Positions 22,471 through 30,601 of a stretch of 64,000 nucleotides of DNA are shown piece after piece. The DNA is from Marinococcus halotolerans DSM 16375. GTDB taxonomy: Bacteria; Bacillota; Bacilli; Bacillales; Marinococcaceae. The position numbers and the translations under genes are program-made. The stretch's first letter is position 1; every line of letters starts with the position of its first letter. The stretch spans positions 1 through 64,000 of the forward strand of contig NZ_ATVM01000002.1 in NCBI RefSeq assembly GCF_000420725.1, read 5' to 3'. Below the pieces are notes generated by a model, which saw only the letters and a list, made by a program, of their open reading frames with translations, was not told the origin of the DNA and did not search any database.

Positions 22471-23553
22471 CTAACCGGCTGGTTCTGGCGAACAGACGCA
22501 GTTGCGGCCCTGTCGCTTAGCCTGGTACAGCGCTTTGTCTGCCAGCTCATACAAAGCATGGACATTTTTTCCGGGCTCGGGGTAGGATCCCACCCCAATG
22601 GAAACGGTGATGAACTGGGGAGCGGGGCGCCCGGCAACGATAAACGGGGTGCGGGCGACATCGGCACGGATGCGCTCGGCAATGGTTAACGCGTGGGTCT
22701 CGTCGCAGTCGTAAAGAATCACTCCGAACTCTTCGCCGCCGATGCGAAAGGCCACATCGTCCGGTCGGATAGAGGCAACGATTACATGGCTGAGCTGCTT
22801 TAAAGCTATATCCCCCTCTAGGTGTCCGTGCGTATCATTGATCTGCTTAAAATAATCGATATCAAGCACTAACAGCGACAGGGAGCGGCTGCCTGCCGGG
22901 TATTCCTCTGCAGCCTGTCCGATCAGCTCCTGAAAGGCGCGCTGGTTGTACAGTGCCGTTAAATTGTCCCGGTACGCCTGATACTGGTAGCGGTTAAACA
23001 TCTGGTTCACCCTGTTCAGATGAACAAACATATAAACAGCGATGGCTGTGCCGGTGAGGGAGGCGAGGAAATAAACTCCTGCAACCGTCAGCCAGCTGGT
23101 TAAAGGCATCATGAAAAGCAGAAAAGTCATATAAAGGTTAGTCAGCAGAACCATCCAGGCCGCCCGCCGCCAAATAGTTCGCACCGTCGTATGGACGATC
23201 CAGCCTGACATTACGCTGAGCGCGATGAGAAGCAGGGCAGGAAAGGAAGAAGGGCTGAAGTCCATGAGCAGCCGTCCGGCTGCGATAATAAATCCGGTAA
23301 TAACAGTCGGCACCCAGCCTCCAAAGACAGCCATCAGTGTAACCGGCACGAGCCGGAGGTCGATGATAGTCGTTTCGTTCAGCGGGATGGTATAGGCAAG
23401 GAGGACGAGCCCCAAGAGCCCGCTGGCAGCGCCGGCTGCTATTTTTTGTTTTACCGGGGAAGCCGTGCTTAAAGGTGTTTTATAAAGCAGGCGGTGAAAC
23501 AAAAAGATAAAGGATATAAGAATGGTTATATTTATAAAAAATCCTGATAGCAT
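22471..23553 (-). CDS. Membrane diguanylate cyclase (5TM-GGDEF)
   Basis: The 360-residue protein has five to six N-terminal transmembrane helices (residues 1-185), resembling the 5TM sensor region of LytS-type proteins. A GGDEF domain follows (about 195-355). The active-site motif is GGEEF near residue 272, with the DIDYFKQINDTHGH metal and nucleotide motif intact, so it should make cyclic di-GMP from two GTP. An RxxD inhibitory site may exist at RADVARTPF. It is divergent from the GGDEF-EAL gene, with a 298-bp shared control region. Confidence 0.88.
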   Translation of the reverse strand: MLSGFFINITILISFIFLFHRLLYKTPLSTASPVKQKIAAGAASGLLGLVLLAYTIPLNETTIIDLRLVPVTLMAVFGGWVPTVITGFIIAAGRLLMDFSPSSFPALLLIALSVMSGWIVHTTVRTIWRRAAWMVLLTNLYMTFLLFMMPLTSWLTVAGVYFLASLTGTAIAVYMFVHLNRVNQMFNRYQYQAYRDNLTALYNQRAFQELIGQAAEEYPAGSRSLSLLVLDIDYFKQINDTHGHLEGDIALKQLSHVIVASIRPDDVAFRIGGEEFGVILYDCDETHALTIAERIRADVARTPFIVAGRPAPQFITVSIGVGSYPEPGKNVHALYELADKALYQAKRQGRNCVCSPEPAG

Positions 23554-23775
23554 AGCATCCCCCCGTCGCAGCTTTTCTCGAAATGAACCTTAGATTCAAA
23601 TAAGAGTTTTATCCCAATGATAGCACCTCTGTGACACAAAAAAATGAGCAGGAACAAAAAGGTGAAAATGAGTAAATACGAACGATACGGTGAAACGCAC
23701 ATACGTTAGTTATAAAGCACTAACGCGGTTCTGACGTGTATAATTTCAGCTGTAATTGTCCGAGATTCAACTATA

Positions 23776-23804
23776 TTGACTTTCCCGCCGATAAAAGATA
23801 TAGA
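23776..23804 (+). promoter_or_regulatory. SigA-type promoter of the MHYT-PAS-GGDEF-EAL gene
   Basis: TTGACT (23776-23781), a 17-base spacer and TATAGA (23799-23804) sit about 45 bases before the start codon. Upstream lies a CGTTAGT...ACTAACG inverted repeat (about 23705-23726) that could be an operator. Confidence 0.5.
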
Positions 23805-23851
23805 TAATTTAATATGACATACTCAGAAAATGGAATAATACAGAGGTGAAC

Positions 23852-26281
23852 ATGGTGGACCTTACTTATGAATCGTACAGCCTCTGGCTGGTGGCGCTGT
23901 CTGTGCTGATTGCAGTACTCGCTTCTTACACATCCTTTCATGCAGCCGCACGCTTAAACACGTCCGGTTCGAAGCATAAAGCTGTCTGGGCCATGATCGG
24001 GGGCCTGTGTCTTGGCGGCGGCATATGGTCGATGCATTTTATCGCCATGCTCGCACTCGATATGGGAATGACGGTTACCTATGACCCAGGGCTGCTCGTT
24101 CTGAGCATCGTGTTGGCGGTGGCCGCGAGCTGGCTTGCCTTTTTCATTCTTTTATTTTTCAAGCCGCGCGTTCAATGGCATCTGCTCGGAGCTGTGTTTA
24201 TCGGGAGCGGGATTGTGTCGATGCACTACATCGGTATGGCTGCCATGCAGATGAATGCAGAGGTTCAGTACAGCCCGCTGCTTGTAGCGCTGTCTGTCGT
24301 GATCGCTTATTTAGCCTCGTTTACTGCTCTCCGGCTGCTTTCGGCCGTGCCTTCTATCCGCCGGCGGCTGCAGCAGGAGCTCGGATTTATCGGAAGCTCG
24401 CTTTTGATGGGGGCAGCTATTTCGGGGATGCACTACACGGGTATGGCCGGAGCCTCGTTTGAGCACGGAAGCGCCGGGACGGGCATGGATGGCGGCGCCG
24501 TTCAGACGGAGCTTTTGTCTATTTTTATCGGTATCGGAATTATGACGATTTTAGTTATTACGACGATTGTAGCCGTGTTTGACCGACAGATGGAATTTAA
24601 AAAGGAGCAGCTGGATTATATCGATGATTTGTACCGGGGTATTATTCATACGGCAAACGATGCGATTATCACATCCAATATGGATATGATGATTATTTCA
24701 TGGAACGCTGCCGCAGAACGTATTTTCGGGCACCGGCAGGCGGATGTTGTCGGCGAGCCGCTTTCGGTGATTATTCCAAGTGCATATCAGAGAAGGGTGG
24801 AGTACTTCCACAAAACCGGCGAAGAGGTGGAGCATGCTTCTCTCGTAGAGCTTGAAGGGCTGCACCGTGAAGGCCATACGTTTCCGCTCGAGCTCTCCTT
24901 TTCCATGCAGGGCACTGGAGCTCAAAGGGTGTACACGGGGATTGTCCGCGACATTTCGGAGCGGGCGAGGCAGAACGAGCGTATCCAGGAGCTGATCTAC
25001 CGGGATGATTTAACCCGGCTGCCGAACCGGCGCATGCTGAATGAACACCTTACTCACATTCTTGAGCAGCGGTCTCTTGAGAACCTGGCTGTGCTCTTTG
25101 TCGATCTGGACCGGTTTAAAAACGTAAACGATGTCTACGGTCACCGCATTGGCGATGAACTTTTAATCATTGCAGCGGAACGGATGAAAAAGCATCTGCG
25201 GGAAACGGATTTTCTGGCCAGGCAGAGCGGGGATGAATTTGTCATTATTCTCCCGGAGTCGACCGGCTACCGGGCGGGAAACACAGCTCATTCGCTCGTG
25301 CAGGTATTGAATGAACTGATCATCATTGAGAAAAATGAATTGTTCATTTCAGCCTCGATCGGCATCAGTGTTTTCCCGGAGGACGGGGAAACAGCAGAGG
25401 ATTTGTTAAAGCATGCCGATACGGCGATGTACAAAGCGAAAAGCAGCGGGGCGAATCAATACTGCTTTTTTACCCCGGACATGAACGAAGAGGTATCCAA
25501 AAAAATGCTGCTGGAGTCCGGGCTGCGCAAGGGCATCGTCAGCGAAGAATTTCTTTTGTACTATCAGCCGCAGGTGGACGTTGGGAGCGGGGAGGTCAAG
25601 GGCTACGAGGCACTTGTGCGCTGGAGGCATCCGGAGCTTGGGATGGTGCCGCCGGGGGAATTTATTCCCCTTGCTGAAGAAACCGGGCTTATCATTCCGC
25701 TCGGACGCTGGATTCTTCAGGAGGCGTGCCGGCAGATGGCAGAATGGAAGGCGGCTGGAAGCACAGTGGACAGAATGTCGGTGAACATTTCGACCCTGCA
25801 GTTTCAGCAGCCGGACTTTTTGAAAATGGTGACCTGTATCCTGGAAACCACCGGCCTGCCCCCGGAATACCTGGAGATTGAGCTGACCGAAAGCATTGTG
25901 CAGGATCCACAACGGTCGGTGCCGCTTATGGAGCAAATACGGGCCAAAGGCATCCGCATTTCCCTCGACGATTTTGGCACCGGCTATTCGTCGCTCAGCT
26001 ACCTGAAGGATTTTCCGCTGAATACGCTGAAAATTGATAAAACGTTTATGGATAACATCGAGGACGGCCAGCGTGAGGAAGCCATCGTGGAAAGCATCAT
26101 TCATATGGCCCAGCGCCTTGGCTTTAACGTGATTGCTGAAGGCATCGAAAAAAGCTCGCAGCTGAGCCTTCTGTCGGAGAAAGCCTGCCAGGAGTACCAG
26201 GGCTACTACTTCAGCCCGCCGCTCCCGGCTGAAGCAATTGAAGTGCGCAGGGAGCAAAGAGATGAAGAACGCACATCTTAA
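23852..26281 (+). CDS. MHYT-PAS-GGDEF-EAL cyclic-di-GMP protein
   Basis: The 809-residue protein has three MHYT repeats in the membrane (MHFIAML, MHYIGMA, MHYTGMA), thought to sense gas or copper. A PAS domain follows (about 270-385), then GGDEF (about 390-555) and EAL (about 565-800). The cyclase motif is SGDEF, one residue off the consensus, so cyclase activity is uncertain. The EAL domain retains YEALVRW, ELTES, DDFGTGYSS, KIDKTF and AEGIE, so phosphodiesterase activity is likely. The ATG at 23852 has AGAGG five bases upstream; a GTG at 23846 is the alternative. Confidence 0.9.
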   Translation: MVDLTYESYSLWLVALSVLIAVLASYTSFHAAARLNTSGSKHKAVWAMIGGLCLGGGIWSMHFIAMLALDMGMTVTYDPGLLVLSIVLAVAASWLAFFILLFFKPRVQWHLLGAVFIGSGIVSMHYIGMAAMQMNAEVQYSPLLVALSVVIAYLASFTALRLLSAVPSIRRRLQQELGFIGSSLLMGAAISGMHYTGMAGASFEHGSAGTGMDGGAVQTELLSIFIGIGIMTILVITTIVAVFDRQMEFKKEQLDYIDDLYRGIIHTANDAIITSNMDMMIISWNAAAERIFGHRQADVVGEPLSVIIPSAYQRRVEYFHKTGEEVEHASLVELEGLHREGHTFPLELSFSMQGTGAQRVYTGIVRDISERARQNERIQELIYRDDLTRLPNRRMLNEHLTHILEQRSLENLAVLFVDLDRFKNVNDVYGHRIGDELLIIAAERMKKHLRETDFLARQSGDEFVIILPESTGYRAGNTAHSLVQVLNELIIIEKNELFISASIGISVFPEDGETAEDLLKHADTAMYKAKSSGANQYCFFTPDMNEEVSKKMLLESGLRKGIVSEEFLLYYQPQVDVGSGEVKGYEALVRWRHPELGMVPPGEFIPLAEETGLIIPLGRWILQEACRQMAEWKAAGSTVDRMSVNISTLQFQQPDFLKMVTCILETTGLPPEYLEIELTESIVQDPQRSVPLMEQIRAKGIRISLDDFGTGYSSLSYLKDFPLNTLKIDKTFMDNIEDGQREEAIVESIIHMAQRLGFNVIAEGIEKSSQLSLLSEKACQEYQGYYFSPPLPAEAIEVRREQRDEERTS

Positions 26282-26290
26282 TAATGGAAG

Positions 26291-26325
26291 AAAGCCCGCG
26301 CAGACATAGGCTGCACGGGCTTTTT
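26291..26325 (+). terminator. Intrinsic terminator after the EAL gene
   Basis: AGCCCGCGCAG pairs with CTGCACGGGCT across ACATAGG, followed by TTTTT. Confidence 0.8.
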
Positions 26326-26545
26326 GTGCTCGTTGGGAAGGGGCCTGGGATATGGAACAAGGGGTGGTTTGGCTAAAATTGGTGACTGAAAAAGATAGAA
26401 TCAAATCTATAGAAATGAATTTTTTCTATTTTTTTCAATTTTATAGTAGGAAAATGTAAATTATTTTTCTATAATAGGTATATGAGACTAAGCTTAAATA
26501 ACTATATCGGTTATAAGCATTAAATCTTTTAAAGGGGGAATCGCG

Positions 26546-27016
26546 GTGAGCGATGAAAACAACAAGAATCAGGAGAATGAAGAGACCCGGCGTACATCCG
26601 GCACAGAAAACAAGGAAGACGCTAATGTGAAAGCTCCGCCTCTTGAACCAAAAAATAAAGGAATTGGCGGCCTGCACTGGGTTTTTGCAACCACTGGTCT
26701 CGTGATGGGGGCAGTAATTATGTTTTTTATTTCTGCCTCTACAGGTTTGGAAGCAAGCGGCGTATCTGAGAAGGAAGCAGTGGCTGAGGCCCATGCTCTT
26801 TATGAAGATAATTTAATCAGCCCGTCAACGGCTGAATGGGCTCCGCTTGAAGACACGGAAACGGAATACTTGGGAGATGATCGTTACTATACAAAATCGT
26901 ATGTAGATGCCCAGAACGAAAATGCTGTACAGGCTCGGGAAGAGTTTGAAGTTTGGTACGAATACGATGGAGACGAAGAAGAATGGGTTATGGAAGACTG
27001 GATTGTAACGAACTAG
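26546..27016 (+). CDS. Hypothetical acidic single-pass membrane protein
   Basis: The 156-residue protein has a polar, charged cytoplasmic N-terminus (about 40 residues), one transmembrane helix (about 44-66, WVFATTGLVMGAVIMFFIS) and a very acidic external domain with many Glu, Asp and Tyr. I do not recognise the family. The GTG start has AAAGGGGGAA ten bases before it. It lies 24 bases before the first of two tandem paralogous membrane proteins, so the three are probably one operon. An envelope function is inferred only from topology. Confidence 0.6.
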   Translation: MSDENNKNQENEETRRTSGTENKEDANVKAPPLEPKNKGIGGLHWVFATTGLVMGAVIMFFISASTGLEASGVSEKEAVAEAHALYEDNLISPSTAEWAPLEDTETEYLGDDRYYTKSYVDAQNENAVQAREEFEVWYEYDGDEEEWVMEDWIVTN

Positions 27017-27040
27017 CAGCATAACGGAGGAGGAACCAGC

Positions 27041-27832
27041 ATGGGTATTTCTGAGATTATGTTACTGGCCGTTACCGTCATTGGCGCTATTCTTCTTGCC
27101 CTCAGTATATTTTTGTTTGTGAAACGAAAAGGGGCTGTCGGCGGACCGATGCTTTTAGCCGGGGTGCTTGCTTTTGGTCTCGGTTCATTTTTCTTGTTTG
27201 CCTCGCAAAACGAAAATCCAGTAGCGCCAGGCAGTGCGTCGAGTGAGGAAAAAAATAATGACAATGATTCGAATCAAAGCGCTTCACAGGAAATGGGAGA
27301 CATAGAAGCAAATGAAGATGCTGCGGAAAGCGGCAGCGACTCCAACGTGAATTCTTCAGGGGGCAGCGGTGCTTCTGGAAAAACCTATGAAGAGCAGGCA
27401 ATTACAGACCTTACTGAACTTTTAGTTCAAATCGAACAGCTTTATGAAGCTCTCCACATTTATTATGAGGATGAGGGCTACGATTACAGTACGTATGAAC
27501 AGGCGCACGAAGAAATACTGCTGTTAGATGAGCAGATTTACGCGATTTACCCTGAAGAAACGGCGTCTGCAGAATATGAAGAATTTGAAGCGGACTATGC
27601 AGCCTTTTTGGATGAATTATATTATCTGTCGGGAGAGCTTTACACAGCCGTGGAAGATTATTATAACAATGAAGATTATTACGGTGCCTTAGCCACTTTT
27701 CTTTACGAAGAACCTGAATATTTAGTGGAGGCAGCAGATGCTTTGGAAATGAGCGCTGAGGAAGCGTTCAAACACTATGGCTTTGTGGAAGAAGTGGGTG
27801 GCGAAGACTGGGAAGAGTCTAATTACTATTAA
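27041..27832 (+). CDS. Hypothetical membrane-anchored acidic protein, tandem paralogue 1
   Basis: The 263 residues start with two close transmembrane helices (about 4-28 and 34-58) separated by a KRKGAVGGP turn. An acidic Ser/Asn/Glu linker and a Tyr/Glu-rich helical domain (about 115-260) follow. No known domain is recognised. The N-terminal 55 residues align without gaps to the next gene, and the C-terminal parts share the EYEEF...YxxLY pattern. An overlapping GGAGGAGG site precedes the ATG. The external domain has extreme acidity, as in salt-adapted envelope proteins. Confidence 0.65.
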   Translation: MGISEIMLLAVTVIGAILLALSIFLFVKRKGAVGGPMLLAGVLAFGLGSFFLFASQNENPVAPGSASSEEKNNDNDSNQSASQEMGDIEANEDAAESGSDSNVNSSGGSGASGKTYEEQAITDLTELLVQIEQLYEALHIYYEDEGYDYSTYEQAHEEILLLDEQIYAIYPEETASAEYEEFEADYAAFLDELYYLSGELYTAVEDYYNNEDYYGALATFLYEEPEYLVEAADALEMSAEEAFKHYGFVEEVGGEDWEESNYY

Positions 27833-27872
27833 AGCTTTGGTTTGAAAATGCTTAAACAAAGGAGGGAACCCC

Positions 27873-28772
27873 TTGGAATGGATGTCTATACTGCCGCTTG
27901 CCGGCATTGTACTTGGAGCAATTTTTTTAGCCTTTAGTATTTTTCTGTTTATCATCAAAAAAGGAGGAGTAGCCGGACCTATGTTAATGGTCGGTGTACT
28001 CGCTGGCGGCCTCGGTTCTTATTATTTTGTTACCGGGGAAGAAGCTGCTCCTGAAACTACTGCTTCATCGGAAGAGGAAACGAAGGGTGAGGAAGAGAAG
28101 AAGGAGGAAACGGAAGAGGAGGACGATTCGGAGAAGGAATCTGTGGCAAGTGAAGACGAAGAAGAATCCTCTAAAGAATCTTCAGCTGAAGAGACCGGAG
28201 AAAATGAAGAAGCAGAGTCGGAAGCAAGTGATGAAGAAGAGGGAGACTCTGAATCAGACAGGGAGCAAAGTAAGGAAGAGGAAGAACCAGTAACAGGTGA
28301 TGCAGGCGGTGGAGCGGAAGAATATGAGTACACAGCTTTATACCATCTCAACGATGTCTACGAAGAGCTTGCCTATGTCGCTGTCTCCTCGGAATCCTAC
28401 TACAACAGCGCGGATATAGATAGTGAATATTATAACAGTGCCACCACCGATATTTATTCCATGGACGAAGCAATCGAAGAGGCAAGAGAGCTTCAAAATC
28501 CGCCAGAAGGTTACGGCAAGTTTCAAATGACCTATCAGGAATTTCTCGATGAAATGCAGGATTACTCTGATAAGCTGTACAACGCAATTGAAGAGTATGA
28601 GTACAGCTATTATGAAGATGATACCCTGGAGGAGATAATTACAACTACCAACACACCGGTAGTGGATGCAGTCGAAGTCATGAATACCGAATCGGATGAG
28701 GTGTTTGAACATCTGGATCTTCGTTATGAAACGCAGAATGCCGAGTGGGAAGAGGATTTTTATTACGATTAA
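27873..28772 (+). CDS. Hypothetical membrane-anchored acidic protein, tandem paralogue 2
   Basis: The 299-residue paralogue of the preceding protein has the same two N-terminal helices (LGAIFLAFSIFLF, then GPMLMVGVLAGGLGS). It has a longer linker, about residues 60-150, made almost only of Glu, Ser, Asp and Lys, and a Tyr/Glu-rich C-terminal domain. The TTG start at 27873 is chosen because GGAGGG lies six bases upstream and because the N-termini of the two paralogues then align exactly. An ATG three codons later is too far from the site. Function unknown. Confidence 0.62.
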   Translation: MEWMSILPLAGIVLGAIFLAFSIFLFIIKKGGVAGPMLMVGVLAGGLGSYYFVTGEEAAPETTASSEEETKGEEEKKEETEEEDDSEKESVASEDEEESSKESSAEETGENEEAESEASDEEEGDSESDREQSKEEEEPVTGDAGGGAEEYEYTALYHLNDVYEELAYVAVSSESYYNSADIDSEYYNSATTDIYSMDEAIEEARELQNPPEGYGKFQMTYQEFLDEMQDYSDKLYNAIEEYEYSYYEDDTLEEIITTTNTPVVDAVEVMNTESDEVFEHLDLRYETQNAEWEEDFYYD

Positions 28773-28819
28773 AGCCAACATTAACTATCTTTATCTATGC
28801 AAAAAGCTAACATAAGAAT

Positions 28820-28866
28820 AAACCTCCTAATGCTACAGGCTCAGGTGGTTTATTTTTTGCTTTAAA
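28820..28866. terminator. Terminator resembling the hairpin of the type I toxin locus
   Basis: AATAAACCTCC (about 28821-28831) pairs with GGTGGTTTATT (about 28843-28856, one mismatch) before a T-rich run and TGCTTTAAATA. The same layout, with GGTGGTTTATT, T run, TGCTTAAAATA, occurs at 35657-35680 in the candidate toxin-antitoxin locus. Here it ends the acidic-protein operon, and no toxin frame is visible beside it. Confidence 0.6.
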
Positions 28867-28892
28867 TATTTTAATTCCAGTGGAGGTTTATT

Positions 28893-29927
28893 ATGTCTGA
28901 GGTTCATTATTTCCCAAGGTATTCACAAAAAGAAAATATGGTCACGAATAACACCCTGCTTTTGTTCAATCGTTTGTATAATCACAGTGCAGATATATTT
29001 AATCAGTTTTTAAATAATTTAATTGAAAAAGAAAATCACGAAATCGATACAAGACTGTCATTTGAACAACAGGTGAAAGCAAAAGAGAGCGTGCCGGATG
29101 GAGTAATTCATCAGCAGAGCTTTAAAATCATTATCGAAACGAAACTATATGGCCAGGAGCATATTCAGCAGTTAATAAAGCACCATAACTCATTTAACAA
29201 CGAAGACCAGCAGCTGCTTCTTTGGGTGAATAAAACCCCTATTGATAAAGCTTATTATGAAAAAATCACAAAAGAGTTAACGGCGATTAATGAGCAACGC
29301 GATAATAAAATTATGTTCGTACCGGTAACGTTTAAAGAAATTTGTGATAAAGCAGCAGAAATCATCGAAAATCAGCATTTTGGACTGGGAGAAGTAGTAG
29401 AGGATTATGCAGCGTTTTGTAATGAAGCGGGGCTGATTGATAACTCGCATACAAAAATGCGGGTGGTGCTGGCAAGCAGATCTCTGGAGCAGAACATGGA
29501 GCACGGAGTGTACTATGCTCCCTCATCCCGCGGCTATCAGCAGCATAAGTACTTAGGTTTGTATGGAAACAAAGCAGTACGCGGCATCGGTCAAATCACA
29601 AATAGTGCCGATATAGAATACGATGAAGCTACCGGTGAACTTTCGGTAATTGCGACGCAAATTGAAGATATTACTGAGGCGCAAAAAAGTATTGTTAAAC
29701 AAGTTATTCAAGAAGGGAAACGAGAGCAGGGCTTCTTAATTGCCAAGGACCACCGTTTTTTCTTTGTCGATAGGTTTGAAGAAACAGAATACAAAAAACC
29801 AACTCCAGGCGGGCTTATGGGGCAACGATATTTTGATTTGGCAGATCTCCCAGGATTTACTTCTGAATTAAGCACAAAAGAAATAGCTGAATTGTTGGAT
29901 AATAAAGTATGGGAGATGAAAAACTAA
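28893..29927 (+). CDS. Hypothetical protein with a possible PD-(D/E)XK nuclease core
   Basis: The 344-residue soluble protein is not assigned to a named family. Near residues 60-85 it has E-S-V-P-D-G-V-I, then hydrophobic strand FKIIIETKLYG. That gives the D...E-x-K arrangement of PD-(D/E)XK nucleases: Asp in a turn, about 13 residues, then E-T-K on a strand. The next helix, EHIQQLIKHHNSF, fits the core fold. The C-terminal half (residues about 190-340) has mixed alpha/beta composition. A GGAGG site precedes the ATG. It is AT-rich and monocistronic. Possible roles are restriction or another nuclease-dependent process; this is inference. Confidence 0.55.
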   Translation: MSEVHYFPRYSQKENMVTNNTLLLFNRLYNHSADIFNQFLNNLIEKENHEIDTRLSFEQQVKAKESVPDGVIHQQSFKIIIETKLYGQEHIQQLIKHHNSFNNEDQQLLLWVNKTPIDKAYYEKITKELTAINEQRDNKIMFVPVTFKEICDKAAEIIENQHFGLGEVVEDYAAFCNEAGLIDNSHTKMRVVLASRSLEQNMEHGVYYAPSSRGYQQHKYLGLYGNKAVRGIGQITNSADIEYDEATGELSVIATQIEDITEAQKSIVKQVIQEGKREQGFLIAKDHRFFFVDRFEETEYKKPTPGGLMGQRYFDLADLPGFTSELSTKEIAELLDNKVWEMKN

Positions 29928-29956
29928 ATCCTCCAAAGCGCAAGTTATTAAACTTA

Positions 29957-29990
29957 AGCCCGCACAGGTAAGGTATGTGCGGGCTTTTTT
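29957..29990. terminator. Bidirectional terminator
   Basis: AGCCCGCACA (29957-29966) and TGTGCGGGCT (29976-29985) form a perfect 10-bp stem followed by T5. It separates the nuclease-like gene from the convergent cupin gene. Confidence 0.82.
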
Positions 29991-29995
29991 GTGTT

Positions 29996-30484
29996 TTACC
30001 ACGTCAGCCGTTCAATGACCTCCCGGTGTTCGGGGTAAGCGGCGGTGAGCTCATCGCGTGCAAGCAGCTCAAAGTCGGCAAAATCAAAGCCGGGAACGAC
30101 GACACAGCTGACCAGCGCGAACTGCTCCGGGGTACGGATTTCAGCGCCGAAAATGACGCCCTTCGGTACGACACCCTGGAGCACCTCGCCATCTGCGGGA
30201 TTTGGACCAAGCGTCAGGATGTCATGGCTCCCGCTGTCCGGGTGAATCATATGCACGTCAAGAGGAGCACCGGTGTGGTAGTACCACATTTCATCTGACT
30301 CCAGTCGGTGCAGGCGCGACGGTTCACCAGAGCGGACGAGAAAATGAATACTCGTATACCTGGCACGGTTTCTTCCGTCAGCTGTCGTAATAGTTTCATC
30401 CGATTTCATTGTCTGCCGGAAAAAGCCGCCCTCTGGGTGCGGCTCCAGCTGAAGCCGGTTAATCCAATCGTTGGCAGTGGACAC
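29996..30484 (-). CDS. Cupin-superfamily protein (DUF985 / YML079w-like)
   Basis: The 162-residue cupin shows the family hallmarks: LEPHPEGGFF near residue 12, SIHFLV strand, SRLHRLESDEMWYYHTG in the barrel, and FALVSCVVVPGFDFADFEL near the C-terminus. Related proteins bind small ligands and their enzymatic role is not firmly known. The GTG start has AAAGGAGG six bases upstream. It is divergent from the P450 gene across 117 bp. Confidence 0.82.
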   Translation of the reverse strand: MSTANDWINRLQLEPHPEGGFFRQTMKSDETITTADGRNRARYTSIHFLVRSGEPSRLHRLESDEMWYYHTGAPLDVHMIHPDSGSHDILTLGPNPADGEVLQGVVPKGVIFGAEIRTPEQFALVSCVVVPGFDFADFELLARDELTAAYPEHREVIERLTW

Positions 30485-30601
30485 GGGGACCCCTCCTTTT
30501 ATGTGCAGTTTTCAGTATAATAAACGTTCGCCGGTTTGAACATGCTGCGTACTGGAAACATATACTGTAAATCTGAATTCCAATGGAGGGCGGCACATAC
30601 T

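Noticed and set aside
23668-23709. A 13-codon frame (MSKYERYGETHIR) with a purine-rich stretch upstream between the divergent cyclic-di-GMP genes, possible leader peptide.
   Set aside because: It lies upstream of the inferred promoter at 23776 for the plus-strand gene, so it would not be in that transcript, and nothing else supports it.
28010-28293. A highly basic Arg/Lys-rich plus-strand frame inside the second acidic membrane protein gene.
   Set aside because: It is the +1 shadow of the Glu-rich linker and lacks a start signal.
30536-30601. Longer N-terminus for the CYP152-type P450.
   Set aside because: The extra 22 residues are not family-like and GGAGGG with suitable spacing supports the ATG at 30602.
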